Positions 11,463 through 22,200 of a stretch of 64,000 nt of DNA are shown piece after piece. Position 1 is the first letter of the stretch, and the number at the start of each line of letters is the position of its first letter. Below the pieces are notes generated by a model that saw only the letters and a program-made list of their open reading frames with translations, ran no database searches and had not been told where the DNA came from. The translations under genes and the position numbers were made by a program. The DNA comes from Mactromeris polynyma (lineage: Eukaryota; Mollusca; Bivalvia; Venerida; Mactridae), in assembly GCA_032209605.1 (NCBI GenBank), contig JASFXZ010000038.1:3844001-3908000 (forward strand), given 5' to 3'.

Positions 11463-12369
11463 TAGTGTAGAGTGCTGACTGTAGAGTGCTGACTGTAGAG
11501 TGCTGACTGTAGAGTGCTGACTGTAGAGTGCTGACTGTAGAGTGCTGACTGTAGAGTGCTGACTGTAGAGTGCTGACTGTAGAGTGCTGAGAGTAGAGTG
11601 CTGACTGTAGAGTGCTGAATGTAGAGTGCTGAGAGTAGAGTGCTGACTGTAGAGTGCTGAATGTAGAGTGCTGACTGTAGAGTGCTGACTGTAGAGTGCT
11701 GACTGTAGAGTGCTGACTGTAGAGTGCTGAGAGTAGAGTGCTGAGAGTAGAGTGCTGACTGTATAGTGCTGAGAGTAGAGTGCTGGCTGTATAGTGCTGA
11801 GAGTAGAGTGCTGACTGTAGAGTGCTGACTGTAGAGTGCTGACTGTAGAGTGCTGACTGTAGAGTGATGACTGTAGAGTGCTGACTGTAGAGTGCTGACT
11901 GTAGAGTGCTGACTGTAGAGTGCTGACTGTAGAGTGCTGACTGTAGAGTGCCGACTGTAGAGTGCCGACTGTAGAGTGCCGACTGTAGAGTGCCGACTGT
12001 AGAGTGCCGACTGTAGAGTGCCGACTGTAGAGTGCCGACTGTAGAGTGCCGACTGTAGAGTGCCGACTGTAGAGTGCCGACTGTAGAGTGCCGACTGTAG
12101 AGTGCCGACTGTAGAGTGCCGACTGTAGAGTGCCGACTGTAGAGTGCCGACTGTAGAGTGCCGACTGTAGAGTGGCGACTGTAGACTGCCGACTGTAGAC
12201 TGCCGACTGTAGACTGCCGACTGTAGACTGCCGACTGTAGAGTGCCGACTGTAGAGTGCCGACTGTAGAGTGCCGACTGTAGAGTGCCGACTGTAGAGTG
12301 CCGACTGTAGAGTGCCGACTGTAGAGTGCTGACTGTAGAGTGCTGACTGTAGAGTGCTGACTGTAGAGT
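11463..12369 (+). repeat. 14-bp minisatellite, about 64 units
   Basis: Tandem repeats of GTAGAGTGCTGACT. Variant units are arranged in blocks: mostly GCTGACT at the left with GAGAGTAG and GAATGTAG variants, then a long GCCGACT block (about 11950-12320) containing GTAGACTGCC variants near 12180-12240, then GCTGACT again at the right edge. Because 14 is not divisible by 3 and the unit lacks stops on the minus strand, a 335-codon open frame results. I regard it as non-coding. Confidence 0.95.
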
Positions 12370-12370
12370 T

Positions 12371-12787
12371 GGTTTACGGTGAAAGGTGAGCCTACAAAAG
12401 GGCCATGTATTGTTTTACTCTTACAGATGAATTTTATCATGGAATCCATCGCTTTTGTGTTATGTATTTATTCGTACCGGTAACCGTAGTTTACATTACT
12501 AATAATTCAAAACAAATCAATACTTTGCAATTGTTTCATTTCTGAAGTGAGTCAATGTTATCAGAACAGATACTTCACGATGCAGTATTAGTTTTTGTTC
12601 GGCCGCCACGTCTGCTGATAGCATCGACAATCAGCCAAACATTACCATTATTCCATGTTAAGGCCACCTTAAAAAATGTTGGTTTGCGACATTACGACAC
12701 AAATTAGCCCAGATATACCTCATTTTGCTCTTCTCTGCAGGATTTTTTTTCGTGTAAAAAACTTACTATTATACAAAATAATTGTAA
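12371..12787. other. No recognisable feature
   Basis: Spacer between the 14-bp array and a MITE A copy. Nothing supported. Confidence 0.4.
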
Positions 12788-12788
12788 A

Positions 12789-12915
12789 CAGTAAAACCTC
12801 AGTTAAAGACCACACTTTTCAAGTCCATTTTAACTGTTCCGCTATTTATTCAACCTCAATATTCATACCACCTCAATATTAAGACCAGTTAAGGGTCCCA
12901 AGGGTGGTCTGATTA
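12789..12915 (+). repeat. MITE family A, copy 4
   Basis: Begins CAGTAAAACCTCAGTTAAAG and ends in 'aagggtggtctgatt'. The right terminus has decayed. Confidence 0.7.
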
Positions 12916-12916
12916 T

Positions 12917-13378
12917 CATGAAAGATATTGTTCATGTCGTAATTTAAATGATTCAGAAAATGAATTTCACATCACGTGCATATGTCCTTGTTTACATAGG
13001 AAATATATTAAGACTTATTATTTCAAAAGACCTTCTATGTTTGAATTTTTAGAATTACTTCAATCAAATGAGAAAAAAACTTTATATAGCTTGGCATTAT
13101 TCACTATACACGCACTTGACCAGAGAAATATCATACTTACAGTTAGAATTAATTGAGTGTATTCCCATTTGTTTTGTTTTGTTATAATCTGTTTATACAA
13201 TCACTTGTAATATGCATCTTTATGTATGAAATATGTAATTTAAGAACAAACATTACAATGCTATTGATGTTATTCATTAATATATGTATTTATTTATTTC
13301 ACCTCACATAATGATGTATTTGTGTAAATATTTGCTAACGATGATGAGCTGTAATCGCTCAAGTCGATAATAAACTAA
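12917..13378. other. No recognisable feature
   Basis: AT-rich spacer. No supported feature. Confidence 0.4.
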
Positions 13379-13383
13379 GTTCT

Positions 13384-14652
13384 CACCGGGTAGTATCACG
13401 TGGTCTCGATAGTGCATTTGCCGTACAAGATGGCTGAAAATTCGGTCGGCTCGACGCCAAAATTGGTTGTGTTTGGACGGTCAACGATAAGGTAGGATCT
13501 TTAGAATAGGCGCAGAGTACCCGTATTGTAACACAAGTTACTCACGTGCTATGTTGCATAATTTTAAAGTACATGTATGGCATTTTGAAAATACACCGTA
13601 CTATGTGGATATCTTCTCATGTTTTATGGACGGTAATGTCGCGAAACACCCACATTTAATTGCAGCTATGTTTAAAATCATTTGATATGTTGAATGATTC
13701 ATTGAAAGAGATTTTCAATGTTCTATAATGAACAAACAAATTTTATAATGATAATTTACATATAGATGGCATTAATTTTGCATATCACACTGTACATCTT
13801 CTATGTATGAAAGGAGCACAAATATGTTAGTCTCATATAACTTATGCTTTTGAATTCAATTTCCAAGTTTACATTATTTATGTAAACACTTTAGCTTAAA
13901 GTCTCCTATGACTTGGCAAAGAGGAGTAAAATAATGCATTCAGACATTATATATTACGTCGCGTTAACGCGAACATCATCTAGCGAACTTATTCAAATTA
14001 CTGAAAGAATATTTTGCCTACGGACATTCAATGGAGAAATCTTCTCCTGTCCGGAATCACCTCTAATCCGAACTTAATAGTTTGTCCGAAGGGTGTTTGG
14101 ATTTGGGAGTCTCCACTGTACATTAAATCTGGTGCTGAAATGTAGTGGTTTTAAGAAAACCTATCATATAGAAGAGATGTTCTGAATATGAAGAATTTCA
14201 TATTAGAAAGTGAAAATAAGTGTTCACGTCATTATAGGATCATTGAAAAAATCGTTCGTACAGTGTACTCATAAATATTTTGGTCGGACAATGTACTCGT
14301 TTAAAAATATATCAATAACTTTTGTTAAAAACCGACATACTACATTCGCAAATTGAATCAATATTTTGTAGAAATATATATCATATACCAGATTTGTGTG
14401 CTGAAATACCCAAGTAACATACATTTTCGGACAATGTACGAACAACAAATAAAATGTGTATCGAGTTTCAGGTTAATTAAACTAATTAATACGAAAAGCA
14501 GCTGTTCGTGAATAACTTGTGTCACAATGCGGGTACTCTGCGCCTATTCTAAAGATTTTACCATATCGCAATCACATTTTGGGGTTTTGACGGAATTTTC
14601 AGCCATCTTGTACGGCAAATGTACGATGGAGACCATGTGATACTCCCCGGTG
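13384..14652. mobile_element. 1,269-bp TIR element with 5-bp TSD
   Basis: The left end CACCGGGTAGTATCACGTGG matches the inverted right end CACCGGGGAGTATCACATGG. The arms stay similar for about 170 bp, with shared blocks TTTGCCGTACAAGATGGCTG and TAGAATAGGCGCAGAGTACC. Both ends are flanked by GTTCT (13379-13383 and 14653-14657), a 5-bp target duplication. No transposase is encoded. The interior 13575-14118 matches the repeat at 24713-25325. The ATG in the left arm (13432) belongs to the TIR and is not a gene start. Confidence 0.85.
13575..14118 (+). repeat. Repeat E fragment nested in the 1.27-kb element
   Basis: About 540 bp matching the complement of 24713-25325 (shared blocks GAACATCATCTAGCGAACTT, 'ggacattca' and 'aaaatacaccgtact'). 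It ends in GGAGTCTCCACTGTA, a pogo/Tigger-like terminus followed by TA. Either this is the element's own interior shared with another family, or it is a nested insertion. Confidence 0.7.
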
Positions 14653-14657
14653 GTTCT

Positions 14658-15238
14658 GTTCTATTCATAATTCAATATATATTTTTTCATAAGAGGCTAC
14701 AATAAGTATCATTCATGTATAATTATACATTGTGATAAATTAGTACTGCCCGGGGCAATTTCAGTATGCGGGCTAAACACAGCGGGTTTACTAATTAAGT
14801 CGCGAACGATCATGAAATCATAATCATAAATCGGTAAATCACGGAGGCTTCCGAGTGTTTCCGACCACCGTGCCCACTGATTATCGACACTCGCATCGAT
14901 AACTATCAGCTAATCTGATGATGAAGATTCTTCGGTATGAGAGGCTGTACTGTGTTTCCCACCACGAAAATTGTGATTTGAGACACCAAAAACAAAACAA
15001 AAAAATAAAAGTTGACTTCGTAGGCCGAGAATGTGTCTGACCAAGCTGGTCAAGCCACGGTCCGTGTTTGTTCAACCTTTAATACTTCTGCAATTTGTTC
15101 CTAATATTTGAATTGCTATAAAATGAAAATCAGACGTCCGAATTAAACAAAATTGGTATTAAATGAAACTGAAAATAAAATGTCCGTTAGAAAATTCATA
15201 AACCGAAATGGATGTTTTGTCATTAAATCTAATAAATC
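14658..15238. other. No recognisable feature
   Basis: The 64-codon minus-strand frame at 14881-15075 has no domain. No repeat match noticed. Confidence 0.4.
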
Positions 15239-15239
15239 G

Positions 15240-15541
15240 TTCCCACATTTACAACATTTGTCTCCCTTGTTCTGCATTGTCGGCCATATTGTTGAAAAGT
15301 TTCCTTAAATAATGTAAGCGATGCTAACATAGTCAGATATAAAAATAATTTAATCATTATGCTCATGTGGGCACATGGCTCAGTAAGAAGAAGAAAAAAG
15401 TGGTTGTCACGTGCAAATTATCGCGGTGTTTTCTCAATTATCACATATTTGAGAATGACTCCTATAAGGGCTAATCAGTTTTGCTTTTCAAAATGGCTGA
15501 TGATTAAGAACAAGTGAGGTAAATATTGTACATGTGGGAAC
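15240..15541. mobile_element. MITE family C, copy 2
   Basis: Left end TTCCCACATTTACAACATTT, right end complementary to TTCCCACATGTACAATATTT, with about 300 bp between. It has the same mirrored CGGCCAT/ATGGC subterminal blocks as copy 1. Confidence 0.75.
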
Positions 15542-15764
15542 TATCTATACAGGTTTTGTCGTGGAACAGCTGCTCCACCTCTGTACCAGGTCTCAGTGGA
15601 GTTGGCAGTAGCTTCCGCAAGAACAATTTTGTTCTGGTTAGTAACCTAGCAACACTGGTAAGGTCACGTGACCGCCGTAAAGTGCTGAAATACTGTTGAA
15701 AATCGGATTGAAACTCCAACAACTAAATGCACCAACTTTCTAACCAATACATATTATCATATAG

Positions 15765-16090
15765 TACATTTTTTCTCATGGTAATTTTTTTCTTTTTGGT
15801 AACATTTCTTCTTTTGGCTAAAATGTTTTAGCTTGAATTTTCTTTAGGTTCATATTTCTAACCAGTTATTAGACGCTTAACGAGTATTCAAGCTATAGAG
15901 TATTATATTCACCTTGATTAAACCTTATCCATGTTAAAAGTGAAAGGGGATATATCTTTTAACATGAATTAATTTACATCTAAGTTTAATTTGCTTCGTT
16001 TGAAAATATAAAACTAAATCCAATAAACAACTATTTCCGACCTACCTACCCTAGTTTTGGGGGGCATGAAACATGAAACAAGCATGTATG
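15765..16090 (+). repeat. Dispersed repeat B, copy 2
   Basis: Matches 3780-4150 over nearly its whole length, including 'attatattcaccttgatt' and 'ggggggcatgaaac'. Confidence 0.7.
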
Positions 16091-16260
16091 GCCTTATCGG
16101 AAACACGACCACCTACTCGTCAAACCTCGTTATCAGCTTCATAATTGATTTCTGTTATAGAATGTTGTTTCCAATCGTGGAAGAGTTCGATTTTGTTTCT
16201 TGTTAATTAAGTAGTCCTATCAAGCCATATTTCATGTTTAATTGTTGTTTTCTGTTTCAG

Positions 16261-16298
16261 TTCCGCGTGATCGAGCTGTTTGTGAAGAGAAATTACCA
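16261..16298 (+). CDS. Gal3ST-like exon 1 (cytoplasmic tail)
   Basis: A 38-nt exon between a polypyrimidine acceptor (...TTTCTGTTTCAG) and a strong donor (GTAAGT). It encodes FRVIELFVKRNY plus two bases of a Gln codon completed by exon 2. Basic and hydrophobic residues just before the anchor suit a type II cytoplasmic tail. The acceptor before it means at least one more exon lies upstream, probably holding the ATG. I could not identify that exon. Confidence 0.65.
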
Positions 16299-19200
16299 GT
16301 AAGTAAACTTCTGCAAAATTTCTTTTTTTAAGTAACTATGGAAACATGATCCACATTTTCCAAATTTCAATTACAGAAAAATAATGGAAACTATGTACTT
16401 CCGATGCTATATAACATACATGTATATGATGGTGTTCTCGTAATTATGATTTAGTGATCTTGGTGTTGAATAGCTCACTCCTGATCCGGAAGTCGTTAGT
16501 CCGAGACCCCAATCCCCGTTGAGCAGGATTGGATCATGGTCATCGCAATCCATGAAATAGGCGCGAGTACTGGGCCTTTATTCACTAAAACAATTTCAGA
16601 CTTTAGACTCCAATAACAGTTTACTTTTATTTCGATGAACTTAGATTAAAGTTCAAATTCACGAGAATTGTTGTGTCAAGAAAGCTGGTATGAATGGTTC
16701 AGTAGCAATAGTAGCGATTTATGGGAGTGATTTCTTGTTCAGCCACTTTGGAACATGTTTAAGACTAAGTTTCAAATTCAGGCTTAAAATGTTAATGCAT
16801 AATGGCCCTGGTTTGTAACCCAGGATACTGTCGTTAAAAGTGGATTAGTATAAGCTGTTAGAACAAAAAATAAACCAGAAATCTGTTAAAAACAGATGGT
16901 CGGCGCAATTTGAAGGTTAAGATTTGTTGTGCAATATAAAAATACCGAGATAATACGTATACGATTGCTGGTTACTCCAGATCCAAAATGGATATCGGTA
17001 AATTCACCGAAATTCAGTGGATTTCGGTAAAGTAACGCACCCCTTATCGAAAGGTTAACCAATCTGCGTCAAGGTAACAAATGTTGTTCGGTTGAAGAGA
17101 AATTGGTTTAGTGGTTATTGTAAGATTTGATTGGTTTACACGACACTGACATGCACATAGCAAAGTCATGTTAGTACGGCCGCGCCGAAATGTTTACACT
17201 TTATCAAAATGTCGAAATATTTGAGATGTCTCCTATTACCAACAAGTTTCATTCTATCTTTCTGTAGAGAAATTGAGTTATATTATACGTAAAATGACAA
17301 GAAATGAGACGTAGGTGATCAGTACACGTATGCTACATAATCAGTTATTTATTTATCAATACTCGTTAATGTATTCTTAAACTTGTTCAAGCCAAGGGCA
17401 TTATAACATGCTTATGTACCATCAACTTGGCCGAGTAGTTAAGGCATCCGCCTTGGGAGCGGGATATCGAAGATCTGTTCTGGTACGGCCGGTTGGTGAG
17501 CTACCAGCTACATTGTAGTTAAATAATGGTTGCATTTGCTAACCTGTCTGGTGCCTGCAGGGGTTCCATTTGACCCTTGATTTGACCCTTTGACCCCTGG
17601 AATTTCCATAAAACATTTTGACCCTTGGCCTGGCGTTAAGGGTAGGAATCAAGAAGTTAATGTGCTCATAAAGAAGGCGTCGCATAAGTCAACAAGTGCT
17701 TGCCCTTTACTCTTTGCTTACTTTCCGTTTGACTCCTCCATACAGGACTGCTGTCGATCCAAAACATCCGTTTATTGAAATGAAAATGAAAATTTACCGA
17801 TCTTCCCAAATGTTGTTTGCAGGGTCACCTAACACAAACACATTTTATGTTCGGCCGTGCGGTTACAGTAATTTAAAATCGTGAAAACTGATACATGTAT
17901 ATGTTTATCTACAGGTTGATATTGGTGGGTATTGTATTGCTTGCCGTTCTATCACTCCGACTTCCATCAACAACTGTAAGACGTAATTATTCAGCAGATC
18001 CTGGCGACTTCTACAAACATTTCGACCTTGCTAACGCACCATTTCAGGTAATTTATACACCTGGTTCCGATCTCTCAACACTAAAATCTCAGCTCAATAT
18101 GAGATTTTACTCAGAGCCTGAGTTTGAGACAATCTCATTTTTGGATCTCGTGAAAGTTTTCTGAGAAAAAACTTATCTCATATTTGTTTGCTTTGTAATA
18201 TCGATTTTTAGTGTTGTCTAACATGAGAAACATCTCAACACTTTGAGATAATATTTGAGCTGAGATTTAGCTGAGATTGAGATGCTTCGGGAGATCGGGG
18301 CCTGGCATTATAGCTATATTATATTTAAAAATGCTCACCAGAGCTCTACTTTTTGTTAGCAACAGATTTGGCGTAACCATCACAATTGTAACAACTCGTT
18401 GTAGAACTTCGTGTATTACTTTGACCAGGGCTAGTACATACCGGGTTATGAATCGGACGGTGTACCGTAGTTTATCATGCCTCGGATGATCACGTGACTC
18501 ACTACACATCGGGTGTCATTTGCAAATTAATGATTTGTTATAGCGAAGACAAAATGTAAAATCAACTAATTAAAACGCAATCTTTTGCAACTTTATTGAT
18601 TTTTCTGGATGAGATATGTATTGCTCCGTTGATATGTATATATTTAAGACCTCGCTATGCGTAATTAATTCCTAATTAACGATTCGAATGTGAGCGACCA
18701 GACTTGTGAAAAACAATGGACGACGGTCAATTTTCTTTTATGTAGTATTTTGTAAGTGTTATAATGGTATAATTAAGCAATTAAAACTGTGGAATTACTA
18801 GAAAACACAAATATCATATTTAATTTTGTGCATTGCACTAGGTCATAAGTGCTCAAATTGTCCAGATATTTAGAAAGAATCGGTGAATTTGGCCAATTTT
18901 CGCGTAATGCGAAAAAAATGGCTTCCAATTTGAAAATTACGTCCATGATTATGTGAAGAATAGCGGTCTAGTACGCCTTGTATCACATAAGATTTTAGTG
19001 TTTTTATGCAAAATAAAGACAGATTGGTGCACTGCAGATAACAGAAATCGTGTAATAGTACTTTTAAGTGCTTTTTTATTTGTCTGAAAATTGATATTTT
19101 TTCTTTTGAAAGTTCACTGAATTTGTTGGAATTTGATACCCGTGAATGCCATTAACATGTGAGAATTTAAATAACATTATACTGTCTTACTTAAGATGAC

Positions 19201-22200
19201 ATTTTTCATAAATCATCATTTCTTCGTTATAAAAAATATAGCAAATACAACTATTTACACATAAACACGTCGTCTGTTAGAGCGTAATATCTACCACATC
19301 GTGAAATTTACGCGTAGGTAAAATTGCGACCCGAGGCAGGATAAATCGATAAGAGATAGCGTTATATAGTCCGATTCATAACCCGAGATGTACTAGCCCT
19401 GCTTTGACGATATGTGTAATTCAATTTCTCAGTCAGAAATATTATTGAGTTTCATACACTTTAAATTTCCGACTTTAAAAATTGTATATATAATGTCTAC
19501 ATTACCAACTACTGGAACTCGATATTCTTATGATGCTCCAAAAGATAAATGCGATACCCGCGCAAGCAGTAGGGCATGTCCATATAATGTAACTTGATGA
19601 ATTAACACTTTGCGCGCGTTTCATTTGACAATTAACATGATGAAAATAGACATGTTGAAAAGCGACATATCACAGCATTGCATTATGCGTACTGAAAAGG
19701 AAACGGTAATACATGGTACATGTACATATTTATTCTAAATCTTGCACACCCTAATTATTGACTCATCAACATTACAGTCGGACCTCGTTTATTCGACAAT
19801 CTTCAATCCGAATACCTGGTATTATCCGAAATAAATATCAGGTTAAGATGTACAAATGTATCTTCTTATGCACGTCGGATTGAACTGAGCTATTCGACAC
19901 TATGTATTATTCGAAGTGAAATTTCGAACCCGATGAATTCGAATGATCGAGATCCGACTGTATAATTACGATCGTGCATTCTTATCAAATTTCAGCGGAG
20001 TAAGTAATCTTTTGTAATTCTGTAAATTGTATATTTACAATCATTTTTGTAAAAAAGTATGTTAATGTTAGGATAAGGTAAACAAACATTGTTATCTAAA
20101 TAAGGCAGTAAAGTGTCTCTAATCCGAACTCCTAGAGGTCAGAACAATCTACTCCCATATTTCGTTGTGATTTTTCACGGTCATCAAAATTTATGAAGGT
20201 AGCATTTCGGAAGCTATTGTAAATCTCTCGTTCTTGTCTCCGTTATAATTTAGGGCTTATTGGTTTATAACTATTTCAAATACAGTCAGACCTAGTTTAT
20301 TCGACAACCTTCTGTCCGAATATTTGGTATCATCCGAAACAATTGTCAGATCCCGATGTACCTTCTTAGGCACGTCAAAATGAAATGGGCTATTCGAATC
20401 CATGTATTATTCGAAAAAAGACATTTCGGTCCCGGTGGGTGTGGTGCAAAAAAATTAAACTAGCTGCTTCTTAACAAAACTGAGTTGAACAAGATTTGCG
20501 CCAAAAACCTCGATATATCAATATTATGTACTTCCGGTGTTTCTGGCGATATATATGCTTTAGGGTTCTGTGACCTTATTCACATTTTCAGACGTAGACT
20601 CAGACGTAGACTTCAAAATTTGAAATGCTCATTTTCCAACAAAAGTTTTATAACTATATATTTTAATAAAAATCGACAAAAGTGTATAGTGTGTAACAAC
20701 CATTATTCAGACAACATTCCTTTCGTTTGGGTTCAATGAACAAAATACTGTTAATATACTTTTCGCAAAACTAAAGTTTAAGTTTGAGTTTTAGTGTTAA
20801 AATATTTGACCCGTCTCAAATCCACGCCTCCGATTGGTTGTCTCTACGATCAGTTCCAAAACTGACCAATGACAATGCTGCATTCTGAGACTGAACTCTT
20901 AACTCATTTTGATATCATTGGATCCTTGTGTCCTTGCTGTTATTCCCATTGTACGGAGGCGCATTGGTCGAGGGGTAGAGCGCCTGACTCCTGATCCGAA
21001 GGTCGTGAGTTCGATCCCCGGGATGAGCGGCATATGACCACGAACTTCACAATCCCGAAAAGTTGACGCGAGTACTGGTTTGTAGCCAGGAAGCAGTCAT
21101 CGAGATAAGTATAAGTTGTAAGAACTAGTTTCACAATCGATATAAAAATAAATATGTTTAAACTAAACTAAATTCCCATTATATTTCAGATTCTTACCAA
21201 AGACGACACACCCGTAGAGAAGAATGACAGGCAATACCACGTGGCTTTCTTAAAAGTGCATAAAAGTGGAAGTACAACTGCGCAGAATATATTTCTAAGG
21301 TAAATGGGAAACAAAACTTAGTATGATGGTCTGATATCGAATGTTTTCACTGGGAGGATATCACTTTTCCAGGTCGATAAATCGTTATATCGACCTCATT
21401 GAAATGCAATAATTAAGTATAAAATTTTAAGGCTGCTTCCAATCAAAACGTTTTGTATACTCAAATGTTTTAGTTTGAATTGATCAGACTTGATTTGGCT
21501 TATTCAAACTAATTAAGTTACCTGATTTCAATCACGTAATCACAAGCTTTGTCTTTATTATTCAAAGGTTGCACTTTGTACTCTCCGTGAGTTTTTGTAT
21601 CCAGTCCCATACCTTTGGCGCAGTAACATTGTATATACATGTGCACTAGACTGTGACCATATTTTGATTATCCCCCAACTGTAAGCTGGAAGTACAAATG
21701 TAGTTTGTATTGGCTATGGTATGATACATGTGCAGTAAAACCTCACCTAAAGACCACCTCAGTAGCAAGACCACCTTGACATTAAGACCACACTTGTCAA
21801 GTTCAATTTGACTGTTCCGCTCTTTATTCAACCTCGATATAAAGACCACCTCACTATGAAGACCAGTTTTGTAGATATGTCTATAATGGCGTGATGTTAC
21901 ATTATAACCTGGCAGGAAGCCATCAAGTTTTGGCTTCAATATGAGACTCATAATTTGGCCTCGTCTGGTTATTGTGCTACATTCTGACAGTCATCATTTA
22001 CAGAGGACACATGGCATTATTCAAGATTTATGTTAACCGTGTTTATTGTAGTCAAGTTTGCTTTGTGTACTGCATAATTTTCTTCATAAAATCGACTCAG
22101 TGTCCTTGGAAAGTTGACCATGAAGAATTTATAATAAATTAAATTAACTAAGTACATGGGCGACTTTTATACTAAAGTCTAATAATGAAGTTTTATACCT

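Noticed and set aside
11442..12449. 335-codon minus-strand ORF with repeating STVSTLQSALYSQH
   Set aside because: Purely the translation of a stop-free 14-bp tandem repeat; three repeat units give 14 codons. No start context, domain or splice signal.
13432..13491. Possible first exon starting MAENSVGSTPKLVVF with a donor-like AAGGTAGG
   Set aside because: The sequence is part of a terminal inverted repeat; the other arm (about 14560-14630) carries the same bases, so it belongs to the element.
18267..18509. Overlapping ORFs on both strands near 18.4 kb
   Set aside because: They span the CTGAGAT MITE end and the left terminal repeat of the hAT-like element.
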